In this document: one piece after another, positions 12,201 through 24,966 of the stretch
Numbering within the stretch: position 1 is the first letter of the stretch
Layout: every line of letters begins with the position of its first letter
The notes under the pieces: generated by a model
What the model saw: only the letters and a program-made list of their open reading frames with translations
The model's database searches: none
Told to the model about the DNA's origin: nothing
Translations under genes and position numbers: made by a program
From: Hyparrhenia diplandra
Taxonomy: Eukaryota > Streptophyta > Magnoliopsida > Poales > Poaceae
DNA: 64,000 nt
NCBI GenBank assembly: GCA_015847255.1
Contig: JADLZK010001205.1
Span: 1-64,000 of the forward strand
Direction of reading: 5' to 3'

Positions 12201-14450
12201 GGGTACCTCTTCTCGGGTCGTAGTTGATCAACGGTAGTCGCCAATCTTGTGCTTCTTCCTCAATTTGTATGGCCTTTCCCAGTTTGTTGTCGTGTTACTT
12301 AGGAACCGTTTAGAGTTTTGTCTTTGATTTCCGAAGGGATGCCGTGAGCCCCCAGGGGTTGGTCGGCCAGGGGTTCCCGGTCCTCGCATTTGACGGAGGG
12401 CTAGTAGAGGTCCACGTCGAGGATGTTGGGGGCACGGCGGCCCTTGTAGGCAGCAACCTTTGCAGCTCGTCCTCACGCTTCATTGTACCTCCTTGGCGTG
12501 TGTCGATGCTCCGAGGCCATGAAATTTTTCTTCGACTTTCTTACCTCTCGGCAATATGCCTCCATTTTTGGATCGTGGCGGCCGCAGGCCTTTATCACTT
12601 GATCCACCACGAGTGAGAGTCCTCTTGTTTCCTGCGTGGGACCAGGGTCAACCGCAATGCGAGACTAGTTGACAGGCCTCGTGATTCCGCTCACGTTGTT
12701 TGAGCCCGGAAATGTAGCCCGATTGCGCACCTTATGTGAACCCCAAGGGCGAGATAAAGAGCTGGCCCGCCTGCCTCGCTGTCTTCACTAAGGGATCCGT
12801 CGAAGAACATTGTCCATCATTACGCTTGTATCGGTCTTGAGGGGAGGCTGGGTGTCCGCCCATTCCGCAACAAAAATCTAGTAAAGGACACGAGACTTGA
12901 TTGCTTTTATGCGTGCGTATGTCGGTGTCTCGCTCATAAGCTCCTCGCCCATTTGGCTACCCTTCCCGCGGGCTTCTGTTGTTTATGATTTCCCCAGGGA
13001 ATGCCGATACTACCGCGGACCGGGTGTGCCGAGAAGTAGTGTCGGAGCTTCCTTTGTGCGAGTACCACGGCGTGATAGTAATTCTCGCATCCGTGGTATC
13101 GGGTTTTTGGTGTGCGATAGTGCTTCACTAATGAAGTAGACAGTGTCATTGACGGTAAGGAGTGCCCTCTTCTTGTCGCCGACAACTATGTGCCGCAGCT
13201 TACCACACGGGTGGTGGCGAGCCCACGTGAGAAATGTGCTCCGGGATTCGGTGGTACTAGAGACCGCATGGGTTGGTGAGTATCTTTTTAGGTTCGAGGG
13301 AGCTCTTCCGCCGCCAGCGTCCAAGTAAAATGCTCGTTTCTTGGAAGCCGTATATTGGGGTAACCTTTTTGACCCTAGAGATGAATTATTTGAGAAGGCG
13401 CGGCAAGCCCATGAGCTTTTGACTCCTTTAAGATTGGTGGTAGCTCCATATTGGTTATTGCGGCAACCTTGGTCGGGTTAGCCTCAATACCTCATTGAGC
13501 AATGAATCAGAAGCATCCGCGACCCTTCAATGCACATTTTCTAGGTTAAAATGACCCTTTTCGTTCGGGCATTTGAGCGTTCGCCGCCAAGTCATCCACT
13601 AAGTCCGTCTTTTTGGATTTTACTACGGCGTCGTCGGCGTAAGCTTTTGACTATTCCGTTCTATAAGTTCGGCCAATACATGTTTGCATGCATCGTTTGA
13701 TAAAGTGGCTCGGTTCACGTGAAGGGCATGGTGAGGTAGATACACCGAGAAGGGTGTGATGAAGAAAGAAGTCATAAAGTTGGTGGGACTCTTTCATTTT
13801 ACATTTGATACCGGGGTATGCATCAAGAAGGACAACGTTCACATCTGCTTAGTAGAGTCAACGATTTTCGATTCGAGGGTAATGGAAAGGAACTTTTGGG
13901 ACATGCTTCTTTGAGACTAGTGTAGTCTACACACATCCGCCATTTTCCATTCTTTTCTCTACTAATACGGGATTAGCTAGCCACTCTCGGGTGGGACACT
14001 TCCTTGATGAACCCGACGTCATTAGTTCTGCTACCTCCTCTCGATGATCTTGCGCTCGGGCGCCGTGGTGAATCGCCTCGTGCTGCATCATGTTTGGAGC
14101 CGACTCGGATGTCTAGGGAGTGCTCGCTGACTTCCTCGGTAGCTGGCATGTCGAGGGACTCCCACTCGTGACGTCTTTGGTGTTACGCACGAAGAAAGTG
14201 CGGTTGAAACCTCGCTTCCCTATTTCGGGTTGAGCTACGAGCGATGGTCAGCGGCTTCTCTCCGGGGCGGCTGGGGTCGGCGGAGCGGTTTTTGTTGCCT
14301 TGGAAGCTTCAAAGGCTGCCGCGTGTCGCAGCGGCCTCGTGTTCCTCGTACATCTTGTCAAAGCTCTTTGAGACTTCAGCATTGAGTGTCTTCGATATGG
14401 CGGAGTGCTCACATACTCAACGCTTTCGACGTCAGTTGTATGTATGGTGA
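12201..14450 (-). pseudogene. Gypsy RNase H and reverse transcriptase, decayed
   Basis: This lies where RT and RNase H are expected, upstream of the integrase on the minus strand. The clearest trace is at about 13607-13640, where the minus strand reads a Y-A-D-D-A-V-V-K-S-K stretch, the catalytic YxDD box of plant Gypsy RT (usually YVDDAVVKS). The flanking reading is interrupted by frameshifts every 100-200 bases. The RNase H portion (12228-13324) is inferred from position. Confidence 0.6.
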
Positions 14451-17400
14451 TATGTCGAACCGGTGATGAGCCCAGTAGACGTGCATCTTGGTTGAGTACG
14501 TGTAATTGGGTACGGCCATGAACTTGGCGTAGCGTAAGTAGAGCCTAATTACCGCGTAGTGCCTCGGAATCCAGGGACCTCAAGGTCGGGGTTTCGACGA
14601 AAGTTCGAAGGGGTCGAAGCACTCTTCAGTAAGTCAATTTGCCCGGGAGCTTCACTTCCAGGACAATTCCTTTAAGGCGGGCCCCTCGGCGGATCTTGGA
14701 CTTGTCGATTTTGAGCAAATCTAAGTCTCCTCGTAAATGAGGTTGAGGAGTGCTTCCTCGCCCAGGACCTTGGTCGGTCGTGTTCTTGGCTTGACTAGGT
14801 CCCGCGGGTGGATAGGCTCTGGGTTGGGAATATGATGGGATGGTCCTTTTGATCATAACGTGATTGCTTGATCGACCATTTGCCGAAGCTTGGGGGTGTG
14901 CTCTCATGAAAAAACCTCCGGGCCTCTTTCTTTCTTTCTTAGGCCGGTCATGTTACTTGTTCTCGCCTCAGAAGATCATCATGAAGCAGCTTGTCGACAG
15001 CCAAAACTTAGAGTCTTCCGCCCTTCCCTCGGGTTCTTCTTTTGTTTTCTTCACCTTCGGGATTACTCCAAGCTTGTTGAAATGTTTGCGGAGGGTCTTG
15101 CATTCTTCTAAGGTATGCTTGATGGGGTATTGATGGTTTGTGCGGGGTTTCTTAAGCATGTCATCAAACTTGCCTCGGTGCTTTCGAGGTCCCTTTCGAT
15201 CTTTACCGCAAACAAGGTCATCATCGAGGTCGCCTGGGGCCAGCCCCTTCTTTGCCCCGCAACTCGCTTGTTCTTCTTTCTTTTGGCGTCGGGGGATTTG
15301 ACCCCTCGGCCCTCGGCCCCTCCCGGGCGTTTTCCTTTCTTGGAGGCTTGGTCAAACAATGCCCGACGACCTCTTCTCCTAGCTTAACTTGGTCGCAATG
15401 TCCATAAGGTCGTTGGTTTCCGCTTTGGGGTTCGGTGTCCCAACCCTACCGACTCTCGCGGTGGTGCCCCGCCAAGAACGCTTCCAATGACATCGAACTG
15501 GTCACGTTCCGAGTTCATTCCTTTGTTTGAAAGCTTTGCGATGGAAGCGCGCGCGAGGATTCGTCGGGTTTTTGGCGACAATTCTGAGGTCCCTAGGAGT
15601 TTCTGGCGGCCCAGTATGTGCCTTGAAAGTTTCCTCGAAGACTCGCACCAAATCATCCCGGCTTGTGATTTGGTTGGGCGGGAGGTGCTGCCATGTCAGA
15701 CCGACTCGGAAAGATAGAGTGGCAAGTTACGGGGATGATAACCTTATCGTCATGAGCTCCCTCTGAATCGCAAGCGGAGCGGTAGTCATCTGCCGGACCT
15801 CGGGCGTGTTTCGCGAGTACTTCTCAATATGGCTCGGAGGTCGAAAGCGTGGCAACCGGGCGCCCTCAGATTTCTCACAGTGAAGACTTGTGGCCCTCGG
15901 AGGATCGGGCGGTTGCCTCAGCTCGTTGCGGCTCCTCGGCGTTGTTCAATTCATCTTAGGTCGGAGTAGTTGATTGTCTTGTTGGTTCCGTCCGTCCCTC
16001 GGGCGGCCGGTTTGGGTGTGGTTTTTCCCCAGGCGTTCCGGACATCACGGTTGGAACGGTTGTCTATCAGGCGTCTCACCCGATGGGACGCGCGGAGCTT
16101 TGGCTTTGTTCGGGTTCGGTGGAAGCTTGTCATTCTTGAGTTGATTCTTGGCGCTAGAGGTCGCATAGTTCACAGCGAGCTCGGCTTGTTGGGCCGCGGC
16201 TCTATCCAAGTTCCTTGGTCGAATCTCGTGGCCTTCTCCCTTGGTGGTCGGTTCGGGCATTTCGAACAAGCATGCGGCCGCGGCTACGTTAAAGGTTGGG
16301 CGCGGTTGAAAGGAGTCGCACCGGGGGGCGAAGCTGTTCCTGTGGCTTTGGCCGCTAGGGGCTTGAGGCGCCGTGGGTTTCTTCCTCGCGCTCTGTTCGT
16401 TAGATGGCTGTTGCCGCCTTTTCAGCGCGACCTCGCCCGGCCGAAGCTTTCATGTCTAAATAATTGCGTGCTTTTGCCGGCGGGAAGCTGCGGCCGGTCG
16501 GGCCAAGGCGTATGCGAGGGCGGTGGCACGGCCGGCGGGCGTCATCGTGGCGGGATTTGCATTGTCATCGGCTCCCTCGAGGGTCCGTAAGTTGTCCATC
16601 ATGAGGCTCCCACGTTATAGCATTCGAAGAGATCATATATTCATTATTTAAAAAGGGTTCAATGCTTTCTGACACAAGATGCCCTATAGGGTGGTACCTA
16701 AGCTTCGGATACTCATCATGAAGCTCTTCGTAGGCGCCAACCGTTCCTTGGTGAGGAGGGCACCTTCGCACCCGGTGGCGAACAAGCCATCCCACCGATC
16801 GGGCGACACGGGGATAGTCATCTGAGTGCGCCTCGCCGCTAGCTTAGAGCACCCGGTATGGGAACTCGGCTTGCTGCGGCATCGTGGTGGCGGACCACCG
16901 CGTGGTGGTTTGCCGCACTCCAATACCTCATGGATGTTCCGGGGCATTGTTGTGGTCTGGCCGCCGACCCATACGCCCGCTCCTCCCGTGGGTGATGCGC
17001 GCTTGTTGCCGGGCTCGCGGGTCCTTCAACGTCCGCGTCCCTACACCTTTCAGAGTGCCATTGTGGCTGGCTGCTGGCGCGAGGCGGCTTCCCTCCCCAT
17101 CGGTGTCGACGAGTACGGGGAAGAGGTCGTGAGTTGGGCTGCGCCTCATGCGTCGTTCGCTGTCAAATGCGTCTTTCTCGGTGGCGGCGACCATGGTGGC
17201 GGTTCGCGGCCTCTTGGTGACGAATGCGTTGTCTTGACTCGATCGGAAATAAGGTCGCCTTTTGAAGTCACGCCCGGCGCCGGAACTCGGTACGCCGGCG
17301 GATCGCCGTTCCTTGACGGAGTTCGCGTGCTCGCACGTAATGGAAAGGTCGGTGATGTCGCCATCTAGGGTTATGGGAAGTGATTTTTCGCACGGCGCCC
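14451..17400 (-). pseudogene. Gypsy gag (and protease) region, decayed
   Basis: Minus-strand fragments lie between RT and the primer-binding site. The piece at 14968-15159 carries HTLEECKTLRKHF followed by a lysine-rich run, resembling the segment after the capsid in Tat-type gag proteins. The rest (15108-17400) is very broken and assigned by position. No intact zinc knuckle was seen. Confidence 0.5.
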
Positions 17401-17413
17401 TACCGCGGCGCCA
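17401..17413 (-). promoter_or_regulatory. Gypsy primer-binding site
   Basis: On the minus strand the LTR2 end CCGACA is followed after two bases by TGGCGCCGCGGTA. TGGCGCC is the usual start of primer-binding sites in many plant Gypsy elements, being complementary to a tRNA 3' end. It fixes LTR2 as the 5' LTR of the internal region to its left. Confidence 0.65.
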
Positions 17414-17415
17414 AT

Positions 17416-18863
17416 TGTCGGTGTTTAAGAAGGGTATCCCGGGCACCGCAATAATTTATAGGTTGTCGCTCCGCGATGGTGGTGCGGTGCGAAGCCGGAG
17501 ACGAAGAGTTTATCCTCGTTCAAACTAGGGCCCTACGCGCGCCAGTGGTGTCCTTTTCGTGTTACCTCGCATCAAATGTGCACAAGAACCAGCGATTACA
17601 AGTGATTTCGGGAATGAAGAAGAACTTCAATCCCGGGTGAGATGTCTAAGTGTGTAAACCTAGCAAAAGGGGGATCCCTTCTATTGTGGCATCACCCCCT
17701 TTTATAGGTAAAAGGGGAGATAATGTATACAATAAGTGTCGTGTACAAATGTTAAAGGTGTCTACTTGGGGCTATAGGCGTGATATGCCCGGGGCAGAAG
17801 CCTCGGTTCCCCGGAGGGGATGCCCTAGTGTGGATGCGTGTCTTGGTGTCTCCTGGCGGCCCCGTCCGCCCCCTGGCAACCAACCCAGGGTCAACGGGAC
17901 CCTCGATCCCACCGCTGATTCTTGGCTCGGCCGGAGTGCGCGCGTCGTGGTGTGGTGTCGATATCCCAGAGGTTCTTGGACCCGCGTCGGTGACGATGAA
18001 GCCGCAAGTAAATGAATGAGTGAAGTTGGCTCACTGGGCGGGTGGCGCGTGTGTGACAAAGCTGTTCCCTTTATGTCCCATCAACGGGGGATGCGAGGAG
18101 ATAACGAGGGCACTTGGATCGTCAGGCGTGGTGCCACTGTCACCTATCGTGGGAAAGCGAGGGACATTAAATCGCGTTCCCGCTGCAGGTTGAGCTTCCC
18201 GAGGTGCGCCAGGGTTGTTTACCCGGAGAAAGAGGGGAGAACCATGGTTCTGACTTTTTACCTCTCGGGCGGCGGAGATGTCTCGACCGGAGGCCATGTG
18301 TCGGGCGGAACGTCGCCCCGGGGCCGCCCTCGGGCGGCGGAACTTGGCCCCCAGGGCTCCTAGCCCTTCGATTTGGAGGCGGGTTTCGGGCGGTAGCGGG
18401 CCGTCTTGGGCGATGTTGTGTGGGTAGGTTGGTCTATAAAACCAATGGGCCGTACATGCCTTGTTATGCGGTTGTTTTTTCTAGTCCTCCTTCTCCATTC
18501 TAACGCCGCCCAGCGGCTCTTTATTTTATTTTTTAAAACTCCTTGAGTTTCACCACAGGCCCTTTCCGGCCTGGGGGGGGCTTGATTTAGCAAGTTGGGC
18601 TTCGTTTAGAGGAGTGCACGGAGATGGGCTATTTTGGACCTTTAATTGGGCCAAAAGGATGTCCTGCGGTATTGAGACCTTCTTTGTTAACTTCCCGGTT
18701 AGGGGCCGTCCTTTATCCTTAGGCTATCTCCCCAGCCCATGATACGTCTTGGGTTTTACGTATGGCGTCGTCTTCACACCCGGTCCATCGTTTGGGCCCT
18801 TGGGCCGTGTTATCCGAATCTTGGGCCGACTTTACTTGTGGCCGATTATTTTCGGCCCCGATA
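17416..18863 (-). repeat. Gypsy LTR2 (middle LTR)
   Basis: Starts TGTCGGTGTTTAAG and ends GGCCCCGATA, a decayed form of CCGACA. It aligns with LTR1 throughout and is followed on the right by the same 520-550 bp of internal sequence that follows LTR1. It therefore served both as 5' LTR of one internal region and 3' LTR of a second, as expected of a shared middle LTR. Confidence 0.8.
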
Positions 18864-19387
18864 AGAGTAGCCCCCAGAGCCCCAGGAGTGGAGTGACTCG
18901 CTCGAGGCTGGTATTCGTCTCTTGGCTTTGGCATATTTTGGTCGGGGCGGGTCTTGAAGCTTCGGGTTGGGTGTAGCCCCAAGGCCTCCAGGAATGCCTA
19001 AATTCCTCGGGAGGCTTTTCTTATCTTATTCCGTAAGATCCGAACTACCCACTAAATTCTTGCCAAAATGTGCGAGGATGTCGAGGTGTGGGGGGCCTCG
19101 AAGCCGCGCTTATGTACAAGGTCGTTCAGTCCTCCTAGTCTTTTCACTTACGCTCCTCTGCCGCCCTTCCCGAAAGGGAGGAGGAGGAATGGTGCCATCT
19201 TGCCACATAAGCGGCATGGCATACCCCATTGAGCGTTGTAACCCGGAAATCTAAGTGGAGTGCTCGTGCCCCGCCGGCTTGTGGGTCGGCCGTGTGGTCT
19301 AGGACGCACTCCATGAGGAACCGTCCGCCTCTTAGCGGATCGTGTCCCGGCTGTGTCGGGTCCCGAGGGCCGGCGGGCCTCCCACGG
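18864..19387 (-). repeat. Stub of a second Gypsy internal region
   Basis: It aligns with 5500-6049 (shared blocks include GGAATGCCTAAATTCCTCG and CCCATTGAGCG) and stops abruptly at CCTCCCACGG. The rest of this second internal region, about 11 kb if it matched the first, is missing. Confidence 0.75.
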
Positions 19388-20595
19388 TGTATATGTGGTG
19401 GATGCGTACTTCAGGATGGAAATAGCATATAAGTGTATGGAGTCAAGTGGAGTGGAATATAATAGTGGAGTGGTATGAAGTGGAGTGGACATGATCAAGA
19501 TGACAAGTTTCTAAGGGTCGACAAAGATTGAACAAACTCAATGCAAAGCAAGCGTACCCTATATATATATCAAAAGGTTTTTCCTAATTTAAGAAGCATG
19601 TATATATGGGCTGTGGTAGGAGGTTCACACTCTTGTCACACAGGAACTTATCATGTGCATTTTCAATTTTCAAAATATAAATCTCCGTAAATCTAGTGTC
19701 ACTAGGAGTAAGATCAAATAGCAAATTTCCAAACTATCATATATCATATCCGTCAATTACCTAGACTTTAGAGCAAGCATTTGCATCCCATAGGTTTCAG
19801 GGTTAGAGTAATTATCAAATCAAAGTAATTTTGCAAATGGAGCTCAAGAGAAATGAAGCTTGAAAGCTAGGTACTAGAAAAGTATAACAACGGAGCAACT
19901 ATTCATCATCTCCATGTGGGCAGATTTTAAGGTTCCTTTTAGTTGAGCAAAGTAAACTTTAGTGTGCACTCTCTTTCGATCCTTTTATTCACACTCTAAC
20001 AAAAGACTATTTAAACAACTAGACTTTTTATAAAACTAGACTCTTAACAAACTTTCTAGCAAACAAAATATTAACTAGATAGTAAGATACTTATCGGATA
20101 ATCGGGGTTGCACTCCCCAAGCTAGATTGGAGTGTAATCTTCAATGATGTAGAAGTTGAGGTAATTGGCGACAAGAGTGGCGCCTAACATATCTCTTTCT
20201 CCTCTTTGAAATTTGTTGATCTCAAATAGACAACAAAGCTAGTGGAACTTGATTAAGCATTAGGGGTTAGCCACATTGCTTTAAGTTGCAGGATATTTTT
20301 TTTGGATTTTTATTATTCAAATTTTTATTTTATTTTATTTTTATATGTAAGAAAAGATAAACAAAAACTTGTGCATAAGTAATTTATCTTTATTTTTATG
20401 CCACCACGTGTTTAGATAGCCCGGCAGGTGTTTAGCCTCGGGGATATTAGCATGGGGCTTAAAAGGTTTTCACAAAGAACAAAAAGACAAAAATATATTT
20501 TTGTTGTTTTCAAATGCAAATATGAGATACTAAAAGATAAACATGATATGGAAGGAAAATATGCAATGCGGGAATTTTATTGATAACTTACCGAC

Positions 20596-21199
20596 TTACC
20601 TTTCGGCGAGGATTCGGCATTTAGAGTCCTCCGAACAAGACTTCAAGTTCTGCTCTTTACTCCCATGGTATATCGGTTGTCTGTCGGTGGCACCGATGAT
20701 TCTATAGTCTCTTCGATGATGTTCCTCGGGAGATGTCTTCTTCTTCCTCCATCTTTTGGATGATGTACTCTTTTCTGGAGTAGTTGATTCTTCTTTCTCC
20801 GTGGATGTATTAGGTGTAAGAACTTTAGCCTCTTCACTTACCTTATCTTCTTCTAGATTCTTGATCCATCTTCTATTATGGCGAACGAGCCGACCGCTTT
20901 TCGGGAAATTCATGATAATTATAACTATTAAAGTAAACACGTACCTTCTCTTTAGGGAAGTGGAAATGAATCTCTCCTGTATGGATGTAGATGATTGCAC
21001 GAGTAGTGTTGAGGAACGGTCTCCCAAGAACTAGTGGAGGATCTTCTTCTTTTCCCATGTCTATGACTACTAAAGTCAGTGAGAACATAGTGGTCCATAA
21101 TCTTGACTGGTACGTCTTTGGCAATTCCTTCAGGAACTCTATAAGATTGGTCTGCCATCTGTAGCTACACATATGTTGGTTGCAACGGCAATTTTCCAA
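20596..21199 (-). pseudogene. Athila-like aspartic protease region and spacer, broken
   Basis: Minus-strand fragments at 20876-21199 contain the LGRPFLNTTRAIIYIHTGEI stretch, followed by HFHFPKEKVRVYFNSYNYHE. These are conserved in the protease of Athila-type Gypsy polyproteins, where the segment follows the active-site region. The fragment at 20596-21027 carries the charged spacer that precedes RT. No RT follows. Confidence 0.7.
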
Positions 21200-22111
21200 A
21201 TAATAATTTATATGTAACCTTTGCCATTAGATTAATACCGCATCCAAAGATCGCAAAAGGTATTATAGAAATTTCCGATTAATAGAGCAATGAATAGTAG
21301 GGGTACCTGGATCATCTTGCTGACGAAGCATTGGAGATTCAAGTAAATGGTCATTATAAGATTTTGTTTTATTTACTACCATTACCTTTGTAAGTTGTGC
21401 CGTCTTGTTCTTGTTCTGATTCTGATTCCTCCTTCTATTCTGGTTGTAACTTTCTATCTTTGGTTCTAGAACATAATGATTGGAATTCTGGGAATAAGTA
21501 AGAGAGGTGTGTACCTTGTTCTTGAAAGTGAATTTCTCCCTTTTCCCTTTGATATTGAAAACAATCTTCGCGAGCATAAGAATGCGCGTAGATGACGACT
21601 TTGGGCCGAGCATAAGAATGGTCTACCGAGTATGATTGTTGCTCTTTCATTTCTTCTAGTGTCTACCACCCTTTGCGAAGTCTGGCCGGGCACGTAAGAG
21701 CCTCGATTCTACACACACGTCTTCAAGGATCCCCTCGGGATACATGAGAATGATTGATCTTTATACGAAAAGCTGCAAGCACATATTCGTTTTTCAAAGT
21801 GGTTTACTATAAATCTTTTCATAAATTACCTTTTTGGTAGTATGTTGGCGCTTTTGAGCCGAAATCACGAGAGCATTATCGAATGTGTGTTGTCCAATCT
21901 TGATTGTAATGACTGGCCTCCCGGATCTTCCTTTTAGGTGGCATCGAGTCATCCAACCAACAGCTTCTTGAGGTCTCTCTATAGTAACGACCTGCATTAT
22001 AAATATCGACAAGGTTTGCGTTTTTAATTCTTTCAAGGCTGCCCCGGAATCTTTCCCTGGTGTGGTTAGTGGAAACGAGATAAGCGAGAAATATGAGATT
22101 CTATCATCTTA

Positions 22112-23487
22112 TTAAAGTTGTCTTTGATTCTTTATAGCTGAAGAAAAGCTTTCTAAATGAGTATTAATAAGTTCAAGAGCTTTATCATTAGTTGCTATCT
22201 TTCTTGACAGATTCTCTATGGTTTTACCTTGGTTATCAACAAGATCTCTTAAAGAAGGTTGATAAGTATTAAAATTGTTACCTGGATTGTTACCTTGGTA
22301 GTTTCCTTGATAGTTGGGCCTCTGTTGGTTCCAACCTTGATTCTGTTGAGGACGGAAATTATTGTTGTTATTGATAAAATTGATGTCCTCTAGGATCTCT
22401 GGACAATTCCTGCCAATGTGGCCTGTGTTTCCACATTCTTCACACGTCACGCGTGAGTCTTGAATTTGCATAACTGCCTTGAGTTGAGGATCTCTATCCT
22501 CTAGCTTCTTTATTATAAGGTCCATTTTAGTAGATAGCATGTCTACTTCTTTCAGCTGGTGCATTCCTCTCTTGCGAGATTGACGCTCTTCACTCCAACC
22601 TTGGTTGGAAGCCATCTTCTGCACAAGTTCTGTGGCATTGGATAATGTAAGTGATATGAAAGCACCACCAGCTGCAGCATCCATAGTTTCACGAGCACTG
22701 GGAACAAGCCCATGATAGAAAGTCTGCATCAACAGCCACTTCTCCATCCCATGGTGTGGACACTCACGAAATATATTCTTGGAAACGCCCCACGCTTAGG
22801 GACTGATTCATCATGTTGTTCTTTGAAAATTCGATATCTTCCCCCTTAAGGCATTGGTCTTGCCCTACGAGGAAAGAACTTAGCAAGAAAGGTCGTGGAA
22901 CAAATATCCCATGTTGTATTCTTATCTTTTGTAGCATAAAACCATTGCTTGGCCCTTCCCAAAAGTGAGAATGGAAAGAGGCGGAGCAAGATTGCATCTT
23001 CGGATACGTCCTTCATAGTGAATGTGCCGCAAATCTCTAGAAAGTGTTGGAGATGAGCACTAGCATCTTCGTGTGCCTTTCCACAAAATTGACTAGCTTG
23101 CACCATGTTGATGAGCCCCGGCTTAAGCTCAAAGCCTTTGTCTCCAACCTCTACCTTCGGACCAACGAGAATGTTGTCCGTGGTAGGGCTGAACTCACGA
23201 AGTGTCTTGGTTGGAACTCATTTAGATGTCAAGTCTCTAGTGTCTTGGTTTTGCCATAGCTTCAAATTCGGATGTCAAGTCTCTAGTAATCTTCAATTGA
23301 TTAACTTCAAAAATTCAGTGAAGGTTTTAGATTCTCCGTTGGCGGCGTTCATGATGATGATGATGAATAACATAAGTTTTTGGCTAATACCCTTCCAAAC
23401 TAGGTGGAAAGAAGCACTAGAAAACTTTTTGAAGTTTGAAAACATCTTTTCAAAAGTTGAAAGATTGTTTGTTTTGAAAAACGCCAA
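22112..23487 (-). pseudogene. Athila-like gag, in two or three broken frames
   Basis: 22846-23106 encodes the capsid part (LRLFPFSLLGRAKQWFYATK). 22112-22747 encodes the downstream part, starting MEKWLLMQTFYHGL, with DAAAGGAFISLTLSNATELV, NQGWSEER and one zinc knuckle CEECGNTGHIGRNC (C-x2-C-x4-H-x4-C), then an N/Q-rich tail. This order is that of Athila gag. The segment 23293-23487 may hold the N-terminus (MNAANGESKTFTEF). Frameshifts separate the pieces. Confidence 0.85.
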
Positions 23488-23559
23488 GTTTTGCTCGCCC
23501 CCGGCCTGCTTGTTGATTAATTTTTATATGGGATCTTCAATATAATTTTCGGGAAGGTT

Positions 23560-24966
23560 TCTATTCATACAACTACCCCCCATAAGATCAAAAACAAAAT
23601 AGAAAAAAGGCATGGGTGAACCTATTTGAGTATGTGATAATGGGTTCTAACATTACTCACGGGAAGGGGATAAGTCGGGATGTAAAAGGATAAAAGATAA
23701 TTATATAAATGATAAATACCCAAGTCTAAGATCATCATAAGCCACTAGTATCATCTACGAGCTATTAACATGTTATAGAAAGAATAGAATGAATATTCCT
23801 AAGATACTCCTAATCATATATGTCAAATGAATACTACAATTAGTGCAATACATCTAGCTATCATGGCAAGGTTGGATTACTTCTACACATGGCAAGCATT
23901 ACCAATAACAACCAAGGATGAAACTTGATCATTACCGTAATAATAAGCTCGACTAGTCCTACATTCGAGGGTGGATTCCAAAGGACTCAACATGATTTGT
24001 CACTCCCGCGATCTACCACGCCCGAATGTAGGGTGCAATTACGGATAAACGTTGTATAAACACCACGTTTACACATTGCTTATCACCCACATAGTGATCA
24101 TCTATATGGATGCTATACAATTCCATGCATAAAATATAAAAGCAATCTTACTAAACTAAACATATAATCATAGCAAGCATAAACACATATCAATAAGAAT
24201 ATAATAATTATAAAGATCAAAGTCATAACAATTGTATTCTAAATATAAGAGTACTTACAGATCGAATACAAGAGAAGTCTCAAGAACTATGATCCTTGCT
24301 ACTTCTTGACTATCGGGAACTCAAGATGAACTTGATCTTCAACTAGAACTAGCTAGATAGCTAACTACTTCTAGTATGAACTAGGGCTTAGGATCTAGAC
24401 TTATTTGGACTAGATGGGTATGAGTTGATGAATGAGTATGATTGTGAAATTGTTATCAGCCCTGGGGTCAGCTGGTCTTCTTATATAGTACTTGGCGATG
24501 AACATCAACCCTTGGATCAAACTGACCTTCAACAACGGTGTAGATACAACCTCAAAGTCGGTGGTAAACCGACCTAGAAAGGAGAGGCTGACAGGCCAAC
24601 CCCACATAAGGCGGCCGGCCTACATGGTAAGCCAAAACCGGGCGGCCTTAGTGAATTTTAAATGCCGGTGGAGTGCCACCTTGGCATCCCGTCTTTTCTG
24701 GTGTCCTCTGGTATCTTCTAGAATGTTTTAGTCCACTTTTCGGGTTGAGTTACTTCACGATCAAGTCTTGTCTTCATATGTCTTGTATATTCCGAAACTT
24801 TCTCCATTCTTCTCTGCATTTATCTATCAAGTCCCTGGAAAGTCACAGAATACCAAAACTCGTGGAATTATGTTAGTTAGACCCCTAGACTTATGTTTGG
24901 TCTTTGACTTGAGCCCTTAATTCATGTTATTTAACTTGTAATATTATGCTATAACAGGTGTCAACA
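23560..24966 (-). repeat. Athila-like 5' LTR and leader
   Basis: The right edge (24966) is the LTR start on the minus strand (TGTTGACACC). A TATA box, CTATATAAG on the minus strand (24480-24488), lies about 480 bp inside, a plausible U3/R boundary. The inner LTR edge and primer-binding site could not be fixed, so the left coordinate is approximate. Confidence 0.5.
24480..24488 (-). promoter_or_regulatory. TATA box in the Athila-like LTR
   Basis: CTATATAAG on the minus strand, upstream of the gag region of the nested element and in the expected orientation. Confidence 0.5.

Larger units (their letters stand above)
19388..24966 (-). mobile_element. Truncated Athila-like Ty3/Gypsy element nested in LTR3
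   Basis: A second, AT-richer Gypsy element on the minus strand with its 5' LTR at the right. Its right edge, read on the minus strand, is TGTTGACACCTG, a normal LTR start, abutting Gypsy LTR3 at 24966/24967. Gag and protease are recognisable, but RT, RNase H, integrase and the 3' LTR are not. The left 1.2 kb (19388-20595) has no protein signal, though the minus strand there reads TTGGGGAGTGCAACCCC near 20105-20121, a phrase common in Gypsy non-coding internal DNA. The element is therefore truncated on its 3' side, or was a non-autonomous derivative. Confidence 0.75.
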
